Below are positions 29,584-39,606 of a stretch of DNA of 64,000 nucleotides, piece by piece. Both the position numbers and the translations under genes were made by a program. Under the pieces are notes generated by a model. It was not told the DNA's origin. It made no database searches and worked only from the letters and a program-made list of their open reading frames with translations. The stretch comes from Rhizobium sp. SSA_523 (lineage in GTDB: Bacteria > Pseudomonadota > Alphaproteobacteria > Rhizobiales > Rhizobiaceae). The DNA lies in the NCBI RefSeq assembly GCF_030435705.1, contig NZ_CP129382.1, positions 1,116,001 to 1,180,000 on the forward strand, read 5' to 3'. Position 1 is the stretch's first letter. Each line of letters begins with the position of its first letter.

Positions 29584-31257
29584 CTACCGGTCGCGAAAGC
29601 GATTGGTGATCGGATAGCGCCGGTCGCGGCCGAAATTCTTCTTGGTGATCTTGACCCCCGGAGCCGACTGGCGGCGCTTGTATTCCGCCAGGTAAAGCAG
29701 ATGCTCCACACGGTGGACGGTTGAAAGATCATGGCCGCGGGCCACGATATCCTCGACCCCCATTTCCCCCTCGACCAGGCATTCCAGAATATCATCGAGC
29801 ACCGGATAGGGCGGGAGCGAATCCTGGTCGGTCTGGTTGGGGCGGAGTTCGGCCGAGGGAGCCTTGGACAGAATGTTCTTCGGGATCACCTCGCCACCGG
29901 GGCCGAGAGCGCCGGGCGGCACTTCGCCATTGCGCCACGCGGCAATGGCGTAGACCTGCATCTTGTAGAGATCCTTGATCGGATTGAAGCCGCCATTCAT
30001 GTCGCCGTAAAGCGTCGCATAGCCCACCGACATTTCCGATTTATTGCCGGTGGTCACCACCATGGCGCCGAACTTGTTGGAGATCGCCATCAGGATCGTG
30101 CCACGCGTCCGGCTCTGGAGGTTTTCCTCCGTCACGCCCTCTTCCGTCCCCTCGAAAAGCTCCGAGAGGGCGGAGAGGAATCCTTCGACGGGCTCGACGA
30201 TCGGCACGGTATCGTAACGGCAGCCAAGTGCCCTTGCGCAATCCTCGGCGTCCTTGAAGCTCTCCTCGGATGTGTAGCGATAGGGAAGCATGATGGTGCG
30301 CACCCGCTCCGCCCCCAGCGCATCGACGGCGATCGCGGCGCAGACGGCGGAATCGATACCGCCGGACAGGCCAAGCACCACGCTCTTGAAGCCGTTCTTG
30401 TTGACGTAATCGCGGAAGCCGAGCAGGCAGGCGCGATAATCGGCCTCCTCGCCCTCGGGAACGGCGGTGACCGGCCCATTGACGCAGCGGAACCCGCCGT
30501 CCTGCCGCTGCCATTCGGTCACTGCCAGCGCCGTCTCGAATTCCGGCATCTGAAAGGCCAGCGTCTTGTCGGCATTGAAGCCGAAACTCGCGCCATCGAA
30601 GACGAGTTCGTCCTGGCCGCCAAGCTGGTTGACGAAGATCAGCGGCAGGCCGCTCTCGATCACCTGCCGCAGGGCCACCTGATGGCGCACATCCACCTTG
30701 CCGCGATAATAGGGCGAGCCATTCGGCACGATCAGCAGTTCGGCGCCGCTTTCGGCCAGCGTTTCGCAAACGCCGAGATCGTTCCAGATTTCCTCGCAGA
30801 TCGGCACGCCGATCCGCACGCCGCGGAAATTGACGGGACCCGGCATTTCGCCTTCGTCGAAGACCCGCTTCTCATCGAATTCGCCGTAATTCGGCAGGTC
30901 GATCTTGTCGCGCAGCGACAGGATCTGGCCGCCGTCGACGATGGCGGCCGAATTGTGCCGTCCCTTCTCGCCCTGTCGCGGCAGGCCAATGATGACCCCT
31001 GGCCCGCCATCCCGGGTATCCTCCACCAGGGTCTCCAGCGCGCGCCAACATGAGGAGAGGAAGGCAGGCTTCAGCACGAGATCCTCCGGCGGATAGCCGG
31101 AGAGGAAAAGCTCGGTGAAAACGACCAGATCGGCGCCTTCGCGCGCGGCCTTCTGGCGCGCCTCTCTGGCAAGCGCCAGATTGCCGGCCACATCGCCAAC
31201 GGTCGGGTTGAGCTGTGCAAGAGCGATACGAAGTGTCTGAGCGTTATCCTGGGTCAT
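29584..31257 (-). CDS. nadE: glutamine-dependent NAD+ synthetase
   Basis: A 557-residue two-domain enzyme that makes NAD from deamido-NAD, ATP and glutamine. Residues 1 to about 265 form the nitrilase-type glutaminase with its Glu (VVFTELFLSGY), Lys (LRDKIDLPNY) and Cys (GVPICEEIW). Residues about 280-557 are the synthetase with the PP-loop LGLSGGIDSAV and the TTGNKSEMSVGY motif. It follows the GFA gene by 87 bases and precedes the TolB-like gene by 86 bases, all on the minus strand. Confidence 0.96.
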   Translation of the reverse strand: MTQDNAQTLRIALAQLNPTVGDVAGNLALAREARQKAAREGADLVVFTELFLSGYPPEDLVLKPAFLSSCWRALETLVEDTRDGGPGVIIGLPRQGEKGRHNSAAIVDGGQILSLRDKIDLPNYGEFDEKRVFDEGEMPGPVNFRGVRIGVPICEEIWNDLGVCETLAESGAELLIVPNGSPYYRGKVDVRHQVALRQVIESGLPLIFVNQLGGQDELVFDGASFGFNADKTLAFQMPEFETALAVTEWQRQDGGFRCVNGPVTAVPEGEEADYRACLLGFRDYVNKNGFKSVVLGLSGGIDSAVCAAIAVDALGAERVRTIMLPYRYTSEESFKDAEDCARALGCRYDTVPIVEPVEGFLSALSELFEGTEEGVTEENLQSRTRGTILMAISNKFGAMVVTTGNKSEMSVGYATLYGDMNGGFNPIKDLYKMQVYAIAAWRNGEVPPGALGPGGEVIPKNILSKAPSAELRPNQTDQDSLPPYPVLDDILECLVEGEMGVEDIVARGHDLSTVHRVEHLLYLAEYKRRQSAPGVKITKKNFGRDRRYPITNRFRDR

Positions 31258-31344
31258 GCGTCATGATCTAGCGTGCACCTTGGGAAGGAGCAACGTTGCG
31301 GACCGCGAAATTTTTGCGAAGGCCCCCGTGAGGCTTTGCCGGCC

Positions 31345-31761
31345 TCAGGCATCCGGCGCCGGTGCCGGATAGGTATCATATTGCGGTCGCCCATCGGTGA
31401 TCTCGTAGAAGTCACCTTTGTCGCGGCAATAGATGTGATGATCGATCTGCAGGCCGGAGGGCTGATCGAACAGGCCGGCCATGACGGAGATCTTCGACGC
31501 ACCATCCGCCGCCCAGAAGAGCAGCGATCCGCAACGGCTGCAAAAGCCGCGCGAGGCCTTGTCGCTCGCCCTATACCAGGCAATGGCGTCCTCGCCGGCG
31601 ATCGACAGGTGCCGCCGCTCGACATCCGTACTCGTCAGATACAGCCCGGTCTGACGTCGGCATTGCGAACAATGGCAGGCGATGACCGGGCCGAACGGAC
31701 CCTTCATCGTCAGCCGAACGGTTCCGCACAGGCAGTGGCCGTGGCGCACAGTCTCTTCCAT
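31345..31761 (-). CDS. GFA (glutathione-dependent formaldehyde-activating) family protein
   Basis: A 138-residue zinc-binding protein of the GFA/CENP-V fold with the cysteine sets CLCG, CHCSQC and CSRCG and a FYEITDGRPQYDTYP C-terminus. Family members are mostly of unknown function; the name derives from a Paracoccus enzyme accelerating the formaldehyde-glutathione reaction. It begins a minus-strand run into nadE. Confidence 0.85.
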   Translation of the reverse strand: MEETVRHGHCLCGTVRLTMKGPFGPVIACHCSQCRRQTGLYLTSTDVERRHLSIAGEDAIAWYRASDKASRGFCSRCGSLLFWAADGASKISVMAGLFDQPSGLQIDHHIYCRDKGDFYEITDGRPQYDTYPAPAPDA

Positions 31762-31871
31762 CGCTTTCCTCCCGCAGACATCGAGGACTTAGTTGTCCGC
31801 CAGCTGATCCGTGCCGTCAAATCGCTTCGGATGAAGCACAGGTTCAACAAACTTGATCATGCTGCAAAACG

Positions 31872-31903
31872 ATCAAGGCCGGCGCGGGAGCGCCGGCCTT
31901 GAT
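31872..31903 (-). terminator. Rho-independent terminator of the DAHP synthase gene
   Basis: A perfect 13-bp stem ATCAAGGCCGGCG (31872-31884) with CGCCGGCCTTGAT (31891-31903) and a six-base loop. Read on the minus strand it is followed by CGTTTTG. It is 45 bases past the gene's stop. Confidence 0.85.
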
Positions 31904-31947
31904 AGAATGTTGCAATGCCGTCTGGATGGCCTCTGGCCGGCGAAGGG

Positions 31948-33324
31948 TCAGCCGTTGGCGACGGCCAACCGCTTTTCGTCACGGCCGGTCTTCATCCGCT
32001 CGGCCAGCAGGAAGGCCAGCTCAAGCGCCTGATCGGCGTTCAGTCGCGGATCGCAATGGGTGTGGTAGCGATCTTGCAGATCGCCAGCGGTCACGGCGCG
32101 CGCGCCGCCGGTGCATTCGGTGACATCCTTGCCGGTCATTTCCACATGGATGCCGCCGGGATGCGATCCTTCGGCACGGTGGATCTGGAAGAAGCTTTCG
32201 ACTTCCGACAGGATCCGCTCGAATGGCCGCGTCTTGTAATTGTTGAGCGTGATCGTATTGCCATGCATCGGATCGCAGGACCAGACGACCTTGCGGCCTT
32301 CGCGCTCCACGGCCCGGATCAGCTTCGGCAGGTGATCGGCAACCTTTTCATGCCCGAAGCGGCAGATCAGGGTCAGGCGGCCGGCTTCATTGGCGGGGTT
32401 CAGGATATCGATCAGGCGCAGCAAATCATCCGGCTGCAGCGAGGGACCGCATTTCAGGCCGATCGGGTTCTTGATGCCGCGGCAGAATTCCACATGCGCA
32501 TGGTCGGCCTGGCGCGTGCGATCGCCGATCCAGATCATATGGCCGGACGTGGCATACCAGTCGCCGGAGGTGGAATCGACGCGGGTCAGCGCCTCTTCAT
32601 AGCCCAGCAGCAGCGCCTCATGGCTGGTGAAGAAATCGGTCTCGCGCAGGCTCGGATTGGTTTCCGAGCTGATGCCGATTGCCTTCATGAAATCCATGGT
32701 TTCGGAAATCCGCGCCGCCAGCTTGCGATAGCGCTCGCCCTGCGGACTGTCCTTCACGAAGCCCAGCATCCACTGATGGACATTCTCCAGATTGGCATAG
32801 CCGCCCATGGCAAAGGCGCGCAGCAGGTTGAGCGTAGCCGCCGACTGGCGATAGGCCATCAGCTGACGCTCCGGATTGGGGATGCGGGCATCCGGCGTGA
32901 AATCGATGCCGTTGATGATGTCGCCGCGATAGGAGGCGAGCTCCACATCACCCTGTTTCTCAATATTGGAGGAGCGCGGCTTGGCGAACTGGCCGGCAAT
33001 GCGGCCGACCTTCACCACGGGCTGCTGGGCGCCGAAAGTCAGCACCACGGCCATCTGCAGGAAGGCACGGAAAAAGTCGCGAATGGTATCGGCGCCATGT
33101 TCCATGAAGCTTTCGGCGCAATCGCCGCCCTGCAGCAGGAAGCCGTTGCCATCGGCAACCTGGGCCAGGCTCTTCTTCAGCCGGCGGGCTTCTCCTGCAA
33201 AAACCAGGGGCGGAAAGGTGGCGAGTTGCGCTTCGGTCGCCGTCAGAGCGTCCGCATCCGGATAATCCGGCACCTGCTGAATGGGCTTTTGCCTCCAGCT
33301 GTTCGGTGTCCAGTTCTGTGCCAT
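31948..33324 (-). CDS. class II 3-deoxy-7-phosphoheptulonate (DAHP) synthase
   Basis: Condenses phosphoenolpyruvate with erythrose 4-phosphate, the first step of the shikimate pathway. The 458-residue protein begins [11 protein letters not shown] and shows plant-type (class II) motifs: [10 protein letters not shown] with a metal-site cysteine, [37 protein letters not shown] and the [17 protein letters not shown] segment. I use ATG 33324; 25 upstream codons to 33399 have no similarity. Called aroF, aroG or aroH in different genomes, so no symbol is given. Confidence 0.94.
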   Translation of the reverse strand: MAQNWTPNSWRQKPIQQVPDYPDADALTATEAQLATFPPLVFAGEARRLKKSLAQVADGNGFLLQGGDCAESFMEHGADTIRDFFRAFLQMAVVLTFGAQQPVVKVGRIAGQFAKPRSSNIEKQGDVELASYRGDIINGIDFTPDARIPNPERQLMAYRQSAATLNLLRAFAMGGYANLENVHQWMLGFVKDSPQGERYRKLAARISETMDFMKAIGISSETNPSLRETDFFTSHEALLLGYEEALTRVDSTSGDWYATSGHMIWIGDRTRQADHAHVEFCRGIKNPIGLKCGPSLQPDDLLRLIDILNPANEAGRLTLICRFGHEKVADHLPKLIRAVEREGRKVVWSCDPMHGNTITLNNYKTRPFERILSEVESFFQIHRAEGSHPGGIHVEMTGKDVTECTGGARAVTAGDLQDRYHTHCDPRLNADQALELAFLLAERMKTGRDEKRLAVANG

Positions 33325-33638
33325 GTCCGTGTTCCGTCGTTCATTGCGCCGGCAGGGCCGGCTTTGGTTCGATAGGCGCGGCTTATACCCCTTCATCATT
33401 CGTTTGCATAGCCGTTGAGCGAGGGGACCCGGTCGGCAGGGCCGCCCGCCGGCATGGTCCCCGCGGCTCCTTCGAAAGATGCGCGGCCCTGGCCAACCGC
33501 GCCAGCCTGACCCTCACCGAAGTAAGACGCTTATATAACAGCAAGTAATAATATGCGTAATCCGCGTTATTATATCCTATACTGTAGGATTAAGTCTTAT
33601 TTTACGCGAGACTTGAAGTATGACCGAAACAACGGATC
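33325..33638. promoter_or_regulatory. divergent promoter region of DAHP synthase and the TadG-like gene
   Basis: 314 bases, AT-rich from about 33520. A perfect dyad ATCCTA-TACTG-TAGGAT spans 33574-33590, and a looser dyad AATATGCG/CGCGTTATT lies just upstream. The dyad could be an operator, but no regulator can be named. Confidence 0.45.
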
Positions 33639-34880
33639 ATGCATCAGATGAGATATTTGACCATATTGCGGAAGCTGTGGCGCTCGTGTGATGCCAATTT
33701 CGGCATGATGACCGCGCTGCTCCTGCCGGTCCTGTGCATGAGTGCGGCGCTCGCCATCGACATCACCCATTTGAACGAGCAGCGCTCGCACCTGGCATCG
33801 GCGACCGATGCCGCGTCTCTGGCGGTATCCGAAGCCTATAATGCCGGCACCACGGATCCCGACGACTTGCGAGACTTGGCCAGGCAGTTCCTCGATGCCA
33901 ACCTGACCGCCAATGGCGGCAGGCATCCGCCGGAGCTCGAAGTGTCCTTCGCAGAGGGTCCGCCCAAATCGGTCATGCTGAAAACCTCCATGCCGGTGGA
34001 GCTGATGCTTGGCGGCTTCTTCAACCACAAGTCCATGCCCGTCTCCGCCCTGGCATCAACCACGCTCGGCACCAAGACCTATCTGCAGGTCGCCTTTCTC
34101 ATCGACAACTCCAATTCCATGGCCCTGCCCGGGACACAGAAGGATTTTGATTACTGGGTCCGGGTCAACGGTTGCGAATTTGCCTGCCACGATCCAGCCC
34201 TTGCGGCGCGGGGTCTCGAAGACGGGCTGGCCAAGGCGCGGCGGCTGCGCGTCAAGATGAAAATGGATTTCGTCCGCACGGCGCTCGGCCAGTTCACCAG
34301 CAAATTGGAGGATGCCATGGATGCCAATGCGAATGTGGTGCAGATGGGGATCTTCACGGTTGCGACCACGTTCGAGGAGATAGCGCCGATGACAGCCGAT
34401 GCGCGCGCCATCCAGAAGGCGCTTCCGAATGTCGAGATCGAAGCCGTCAATCCGCAAAGAGGCATTATCGGCCCGGAAGGCGGCGATGGCTGGACCTATC
34501 TGTCTCAGGGCCTGCAGATCCTCGGCACCCGGTTGAAGAATATCGGTGACGGCTCCTCGCCGAACAAGCGCAAGACCTATCTGGTCTTCATGACCGATGG
34601 CGTCGACAGCTATCCGCCCTACCGCACCTTCGGCATTGTCTACGGGCCGAAATGCGAGGGCCTGAAGCAGAAGGGCATCAGCATCCTGACAGTCCAGACC
34701 TTCTATCCGCCGTCAAACGATGTGCAGTTGAAGCAATCGCTCAAGCGCATCCCGAAAGTGCTGCGCGACTGCGCCTCATCTCCGAACGATTATGTCATGG
34801 CTGACGACGGCCCCCGTATCCAGGAGGCCGTAGACCAGATCTACAACAAGATTTTCCGCAGCACGCGGATCCTGCGTTAG
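33639..34880 (+). CDS. TadG-like pilus assembly protein with von Willebrand A domain
   Basis: A 413-residue protein. The N-terminal MRKLWRSC-type segment leads to the TadE/TadG hydrophobic helix (NFGMMTALLLPVLCMSAALAIDITH, about 21-45), which anchors it to the inner membrane. A vWA domain follows, with the MIDAS DNSNSM (DxSxS, about 155) and the later TDGVDSYPP. TadG proteins assist Flp pilus assembly. There are no other tad genes nearby, so this may be a stand-alone paralogue working in the envelope. The start choice between ATG 33639 and 33648 is open. Confidence 0.85.
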   Translation: MHQMRYLTILRKLWRSCDANFGMMTALLLPVLCMSAALAIDITHLNEQRSHLASATDAASLAVSEAYNAGTTDPDDLRDLARQFLDANLTANGGRHPPELEVSFAEGPPKSVMLKTSMPVELMLGGFFNHKSMPVSALASTTLGTKTYLQVAFLIDNSNSMALPGTQKDFDYWVRVNGCEFACHDPALAARGLEDGLAKARRLRVKMKMDFVRTALGQFTSKLEDAMDANANVVQMGIFTVATTFEEIAPMTADARAIQKALPNVEIEAVNPQRGIIGPEGGDGWTYLSQGLQILGTRLKNIGDGSSPNKRKTYLVFMTDGVDSYPPYRTFGIVYGPKCEGLKQKGISILTVQTFYPPSNDVQLKQSLKRIPKVLRDCASSPNDYVMADDGPRIQEAVDQIYNKIFRSTRILR

Positions 34881-34937
34881 GGTTTGCCCGCATATCGGGC
34901 CTGCTGCAGCCGCTGGAACGGGCGGCCGCTGGAAGGG

Positions 34938-36326
34938 TCAGACGCGCTCGCCGCCCCGCACCCGATAGCTCGGCTGATACATGGTCACCAGCTCTTCCGC
35001 AGCGGTCGGATGCACCGCCATGGTCCGGTCGAAATCATCCTTCGTGACCCCGGCCTTCAGCGACACGCCGAGCAATTGCGCCATTTCACCGGCGTCATGG
35101 CCGAGAATATGCGCGCCCACCACCTTGCGGTCGGCGGCATTGACGATCAGCTTCATGATCATCTTTTCCTGTCGCCCGGACAGCGTCGCCTTCATCGGTC
35201 GGAATTCCGCGCGATAGACCTCGATCTCCTCGAACCGGTTGCAGGCCTCTTCTTCCGACAGGCCGACCGTGCCGATCTCCGGCTGCGAGAAGACCGCCGT
35301 TGCGATCAGATCGTGATCCGGCGCCGTCGGATTGTTCTTGTAGACGGTCTCGATGAAGCACATGGCCTCATGGATGGCGACCGGTGTCAACTGGACGCGA
35401 TCCGTCACGTCGCCCAGGGCATAGATATGCTCCACATTGGTGCGCGAATAGGCGTCCACCTTCACCGCCCCGCGCTGGTCGATTTCGACCCCGGCCTTGT
35501 CCAGGCCCAGATTGGCGGTATTGGGATCGCGGCCAAGCGCCAGCATCACCTGATCGGCGGCGATCGTCGCGCCGGCCTTGGTGCGGGCCGTCAGACCGCC
35601 TGCGGGCGAGCGCGTCACCTCCTCGATGACATCGGTCAGGACGATCCGGATGCCCTTCGCTTCCATCGCCGCGTGCAGCCCCTGGCGCATGTCGCGGTCG
35701 AAACGGGAGAGAATTTCCATGCCGCGATAGATCAGGGTCGTCTCGACGCCGAGCCCGTGGAAGATATTGGCGAATTCCACGGCGATATAGCCGCCGCCGG
35801 CGATCAGGATCGATTTCGGCAATGTCTCCAGATGGAAGGCCTCGTTGGACGTGATGCAGAGTTCATGGCCGGGAAGCGAGGCATGCGGATTGGCAGTCCC
35901 GCCGGTGGCGATGATGATCGTCTGCGCCGTCACCACTGTATCGGTCTTGAGAAGGCGGATCTCATGCGGCCCAACAAGCTCCGCACGCGTATCGAGGAGT
36001 TCCGCGCCGGCATTCTCCAGCCCGCGCCGATAGAGACCCTCAAGCCGTGCGATCTCCTTGTCCTTGGCGGCAACGAGCGCCGGCCAGTCGAAGCGGCTTT
36101 CGCCGATGGTCCAGCCATAGCCGGCGGCATCTTCGAAATGCTCGTGATATTGCGAGGCATAGACGAAGAGCTTCTTGGGAACGCAGCCGCGGATGACACA
36201 GGTTCCGCCGAAGCGAAATTCTTCGGCGATCGCCACCTTCTTGCCCATGGCCGCAGCAAGCCGGGCGGAGCGTACGCCGCCGGAACCGCCCCCAATCACG
36301 AACAGATCATAATCATGAGAGGTCAT
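34938..36326 (-). CDS. gor: glutathione-disulfide reductase
   Basis: An NADPH-dependent FAD enzyme that regenerates reduced glutathione in the cytosol. The 462-residue protein has the FAD site GGGSGGVRSAR (12-22), the redox pair GGTCVIRGCVPKKL (Cys43, Cys48), the NADPH domain AGGGYIAVEFA and the C-terminal catalytic HPTAAEE. The last gene of a minus-strand run rpiA, DUF2059 gene, gor, but a terminator at 36415-36439 separates it from the DUF2059 gene, so it probably has its own promoter. Confidence 0.96.
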   Translation of the reverse strand: MTSHDYDLFVIGGGSGGVRSARLAAAMGKKVAIAEEFRFGGTCVIRGCVPKKLFVYASQYHEHFEDAAGYGWTIGESRFDWPALVAAKDKEIARLEGLYRRGLENAGAELLDTRAELVGPHEIRLLKTDTVVTAQTIIIATGGTANPHASLPGHELCITSNEAFHLETLPKSILIAGGGYIAVEFANIFHGLGVETTLIYRGMEILSRFDRDMRQGLHAAMEAKGIRIVLTDVIEEVTRSPAGGLTARTKAGATIAADQVMLALGRDPNTANLGLDKAGVEIDQRGAVKVDAYSRTNVEHIYALGDVTDRVQLTPVAIHEAMCFIETVYKNNPTAPDHDLIATAVFSQPEIGTVGLSEEEACNRFEEIEVYRAEFRPMKATLSGRQEKMIMKLIVNAADRKVVGAHILGHDAGEMAQLLGVSLKAGVTKDDFDRTMAVHPTAAEELVTMYQPSYRVRGGERV

Positions 36327-36414
36327 GGCAAACTCCTTGCGTCATCTTAAAAAGAAAAATGGCCGGCAGCACCGCTGCGGTCATCTGCATATAGGATGCC
36401 AGACCGGCAAAAGA

Positions 36415-36439
36415 AAAGCCCGGGCAGCAGCCGGGCTTT
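36415..36439 (-). terminator. Rho-independent terminator downstream of the DUF2059 gene
   Basis: AAAGCCCGG (36415-36423), loop of seven bases, CCGGGCTTT (36431-36439). On the minus strand it runs into TTCTTTTGCC. Confidence 0.75.
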
Positions 36440-36612
36440 CGCAGAATGTCTTGAGAAGGCGGAGCGGATGGAAGCCGGGAGCCGGACCAGAGGCGCGGTT
36501 TGCGCCGCCGGTTCCGCACCGACCGCGAGACGAGATCATGATGCGGATTACAGGCAGAAAACGCCCGACATGATCGTGATCTTCTTCACCCTCTCGTTTG
36601 CCAACTGAAGGA

Positions 36613-37179
36613 TCAGGGCTTGGCGGCGGGCGCTTCGCCCTGCCCGACCTGTGCCACCGGCGGCTGGACTGTCACGGCATCCATCACGCTGCGCAGCTTT
36701 TCGCTGCTGCTATTGGTCAGGTCGCGGGAGACGCCGTTTGCCCAGATTTCCGCGGCGCGCACCGATTCGCGCTGCAGCAGCGGCAGAGACTGCAGATATT
36801 TCTTGCCGACCTCGGAGCCATAGAAGGCGGCGATCTGCTTCAGTTCCTCTTCCGTGAAGGAACGGGCGAAGATCGAGGCCACTTCCTTTTCCAGATCGGC
36901 GCGGCGCGGCGCCAGGGCCAGAGCCTGTTCATCGACAGCCTTGTTGATCTGGTCGACATAGTTCGGCGAAGCGAGCGTGTACTCGTTCTTCAGCCGCTCG
37001 GCCAGGTTCGGCAGGATGTCGTCATAGCGCGCGGTGGCGTTCAGGGAGCTGATGACGTCGCGCGCAGCCTTCAGGTGCTCGGGCGTGATGTCCTGGGCAC
37101 CGGCACTCGCGCCGAAACCCATGCCGGAAAGAAGGATTGCCAGCGCGGCGGCACGGCCGAAAACCGCTTGTCTGATCAT
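36613..37179 (-). CDS. periplasmic DUF2059 protein
   Basis: A 188-residue protein with a signal peptide (MIRQAVFGRAAALAILLSGM, cleavage near ASAGA). The helical body ends in the DUF2059 core SFTEEELKQIAAFYGSEVGKKYLQSLP, where a C-terminal helical pair is conserved. Function unknown. It follows rpiA by 18 bases and is likely co-transcribed with it. Confidence 0.85.
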   Translation of the reverse strand: MIRQAVFGRAAALAILLSGMGFGASAGAQDITPEHLKAARDVISSLNATARYDDILPNLAERLKNEYTLASPNYVDQINKAVDEQALALAPRRADLEKEVASIFARSFTEEELKQIAAFYGSEVGKKYLQSLPLLQRESVRAAEIWANGVSRDLTNSSSEKLRSVMDAVTVQPPVAQVGQGEAPAAKP

Positions 37180-37197
37180 GGTCTCAATGCTCCTGTG

Positions 37198-37893
37198 TTA
37201 ATTCGCCTTCAGCGTCCGCGCTCCTGCCGGTCCGGCAATGATCGCGAAGGACGCCATGTTGATGAACAGCCCGTGTTCGACGACGCCGGGAATGGAATTC
37301 AGCTGGTTGGACAGTGCCTCTGCATCAGGAATACGGCCAAAAAATGCGTCATAGATATGGTGGCCGCCATCGGTGGTGAAGGCGCCGTCTTCCGACTTGC
37401 GCAGCTTGATGTCGCCGGTCAGCCCAAGCCGGGAGGCCAGTCTTTCGATGGCGATGCGTGTCGTGGCCATGCCGAAGGCATTGATCTCGATCGGCAGCGG
37501 GAAGCGCCCGAGCGTTTCCACCACCTTGCTCTCGTCGGCGATCACGATCATCCGGGCGGAGGCCGAGGCAACGATCTTCTCGCGCAACAGCGCCCCGCCG
37601 CCGCCCTTGATCAGGCGCAGGCCGGCATCCACCTCGTCGGCACCATCGATTGCCAGATCGAGTTCCGGCAATTCGTCCAGCGATCGCAGCGGCACGCCAA
37701 GTTCCAGGCAAAGCCGCGCGGTGCGTTCGGAGGTGGGAACACCCTCGACCTTCAGCCCCTCGGCCACCTTTTCCCCGAGAAGACGGACGAATTCCTCCGC
37801 CGTCGAACCGGTCCCGATCCCAAGCCGCATGCCGTCTTCGACATATTGAAGAGCGGCCTCTGCGGCCTTCACTTTCATTTCCCGGGCGTCCAT
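37198..37893 (-). CDS. rpiA: ribose-5-phosphate isomerase A
   Basis: Interconverts ribose 5-phosphate and ribulose 5-phosphate in the pentose phosphate pathway. The 231-residue protein has the substrate loop [12 protein letters not shown], the catalytic Asp segment [11 protein letters not shown] and the [14 protein letters not shown] motif with the catalytic Glu. The start is ATG 37893 ([12 protein letters not shown]); the 38 codons above it lack similarity. First gene of the rpiA-DUF2059 pair. Confidence 0.95.
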   Translation of the reverse strand: MDAREMKVKAAEAALQYVEDGMRLGIGTGSTAEEFVRLLGEKVAEGLKVEGVPTSERTARLCLELGVPLRSLDELPELDLAIDGADEVDAGLRLIKGGGGALLREKIVASASARMIVIADESKVVETLGRFPLPIEINAFGMATTRIAIERLASRLGLTGDIKLRKSEDGAFTTDGGHHIYDAFFGRIPDAEALSNQLNSIPGVVEHGLFINMASFAIIAGPAGARTLKAN

Positions 37894-38071
37894 GCGCCGC
37901 AAGCTCCCGTCTGTTTCGTCGAAGTGCTGTTTACACGCCCCGCCCGTCAAACAAAAGTCCCTCCGCCAAGCAAAGCGGCCAACCCGGCCGCAATAAAGCG
38001 GCAGCAAAATTGCAAATGACAGATCCAGCCGCTAAGGGAGGCACATTGCTGTCTCACAAAAGGCCCTGCAC

Positions 38072-38794
38072 GTGCTCCCCGTTTCTGCAACAAAGTCTGC
38101 GTCGAACTCCGCTTCGGGGCCGCTCGTGGTATTCGATCTCGACGGTACCATGATCGACACCGCGCCGGATCTCATCGAGAGCCTGAACGACACCATCGCG
38201 CTGCGCGACCTGGCGCCCGTCACTTTCGACGATCTGACGCATCTCGTCGGCCAGGGCGCGCGCGTAATGATCCGCCGCGCCTTCAATTTGCGTGACGTGC
38301 CGGTCGACGACGCCGACGTGGAGCGGCTGCTTTCGCATTTTCTCGACCATTACCTCGCGCATATGCCCGGCAAGAGCCAGGCCTATGAAGGCCTGCTCGA
38401 CTGTTTCGACCGTCTGGAGGCGGCCGGCATGCGGCTTGCCGTCTGCACCAACAAGCTCGAACAGCTGGCCCTGCCCCTTCTGGAGCGCCTGCGGCTGACG
38501 CAGCGCTTTGCCGCGATCACCGGAGGCGATACATTTCCGGTCCGCAAGCCGGATGCCCGCCATCTGCTCGGCACCATAGAGCGCGCCGGTGGCGATCCCC
38601 TCAGGAGCATTCTGGTCGGCGACAGCGTCAACGACATCATGGCCGCGAAAAATGCCGGCGTGGGTTCGGTCGGCGTCACCTTCGGCTATTCGGACGTGCC
38701 GATGGCCGAGCTGGCACCGACCCGCATCATCGGCCATTTCTCGGAACTGACGCCGGATCTGGTGGCTGACGTCATGGCCAAGGCCGTCGCCTGA
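38072..38794 (+). CDS. gph: phosphoglycolate phosphatase
   Basis: A HAD-superfamily phosphatase that removes 2-phosphoglycolate. The 240-residue protein has motif I VVFDLDGTMIDT, motif II VCTNK, and motifs III/IV with the lysine in RKPDAR and ILVGDSVNDIMAAKNA. The start is GTG 38072, with AAAAGG eight bases upstream; no in-frame ATG exists near. It is divergent from rpiA. Confidence 0.9.
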   Translation: MLPVSATKSASNSASGPLVVFDLDGTMIDTAPDLIESLNDTIALRDLAPVTFDDLTHLVGQGARVMIRRAFNLRDVPVDDADVERLLSHFLDHYLAHMPGKSQAYEGLLDCFDRLEAAGMRLAVCTNKLEQLALPLLERLRLTQRFAAITGGDTFPVRKPDARHLLGTIERAGGDPLRSILVGDSVNDIMAAKNAGVGSVGVTFGYSDVPMAELAPTRIIGHFSELTPDLVADVMAKAVA

Positions 38795-38811
38795 ACGACG
38801 GCCAAATGTGA

Positions 38812-39606
38812 TCAGCCGGCCTTCCGCGCCAGAAACAAGGCCCGCTCCTGCTCCGCTTCCACCGCGCCGCCGCCTCTCTCGAATGCTTCGGCGATGGCGG
38901 CACGAAAGGCCTCCAGGGTGTCGCTGGAGGCATCTTCGCCAGGCGGAAAGGATGTCATTGCCAGAAAGACGTCTTCCGGATCGGTGACCCTCAGCCGGGC
39001 CGGATGCCGGAGGATCGAGACCGTCCCGAACGTCTGGCGCATCATCTCGTCCGCCTCCTTGAAACCGAAGATTGCGGCCGCCGGATCGAGCGGCGCTGCA
39101 CCCAGGACACGCGTCAATTCGTAGAGCGCACGCAGATTGTTCGCGCCGTTTGTCGTCACCGCCAGGAAGCCGCCGGGCTTCAGGACGCGCGCCATTTCGG
39201 CGATCGCCCGCTGCGGCGCCTCGACATGGTAGAGCATGTGCATGGCGATGACGCCGTCAAACTGCCCCTCGGCAAAAGGAAGCGCCACGGCATCGGCGGT
39301 CTCGCCCCGCAGCGCGGCCAGCGGCAGATCATGGCAGCGCTCCAGCGCGTCGCCCACCATGGCGCCAGACCGATCGACCAGCGTCAGGTCCAGCCTGTCG
39401 GGCAGCGGGCCGCCACTCGTCCAGAACCAGCCCGGGCCGCAGCCGACATCGAGGATCTTTGCCCCTGTGGCAAGCGGAAGGTTCTGCGCGACCCATTCGA
39501 ACCAGCCGATCTCGGCGATCGTGTAGCGGCTGTGCAGACGGGCGCGCGCAGCGATCTTGCGGACATCGCCGTATTGCTTGGCATTCTCGACACCGGACAA
39601 GCCCAT
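38812..39606 (-). CDS. class I SAM-dependent methyltransferase
   Basis: A 264-residue methyltransferase with motif I ILDVGCGPGWFW, the acidic loop LTLVDRSGAMV, motif GQFDGVIAMHMLYHV and RVLKPGGFLAVTTNG. It belongs to the Methyltransf_11/UbiE-like group; substrate unknown. It ends 17 bases after the convergent gph gene and is separated by a terminator from the L,D-transpeptidase gene upstream. Confidence 0.88.
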   Translation of the reverse strand: MGLSGVENAKQYGDVRKIAARARLHSRYTIAEIGWFEWVAQNLPLATGAKILDVGCGPGWFWTSGGPLPDRLDLTLVDRSGAMVGDALERCHDLPLAALRGETADAVALPFAEGQFDGVIAMHMLYHVEAPQRAIAEMARVLKPGGFLAVTTNGANNLRALYELTRVLGAAPLDPAAAIFGFKEADEMMRQTFGTVSILRHPARLRVTDPEDVFLAMTSFPPGEDASSDTLEAFRAAIAEAFERGGGAVEAEQERALFLARKAG

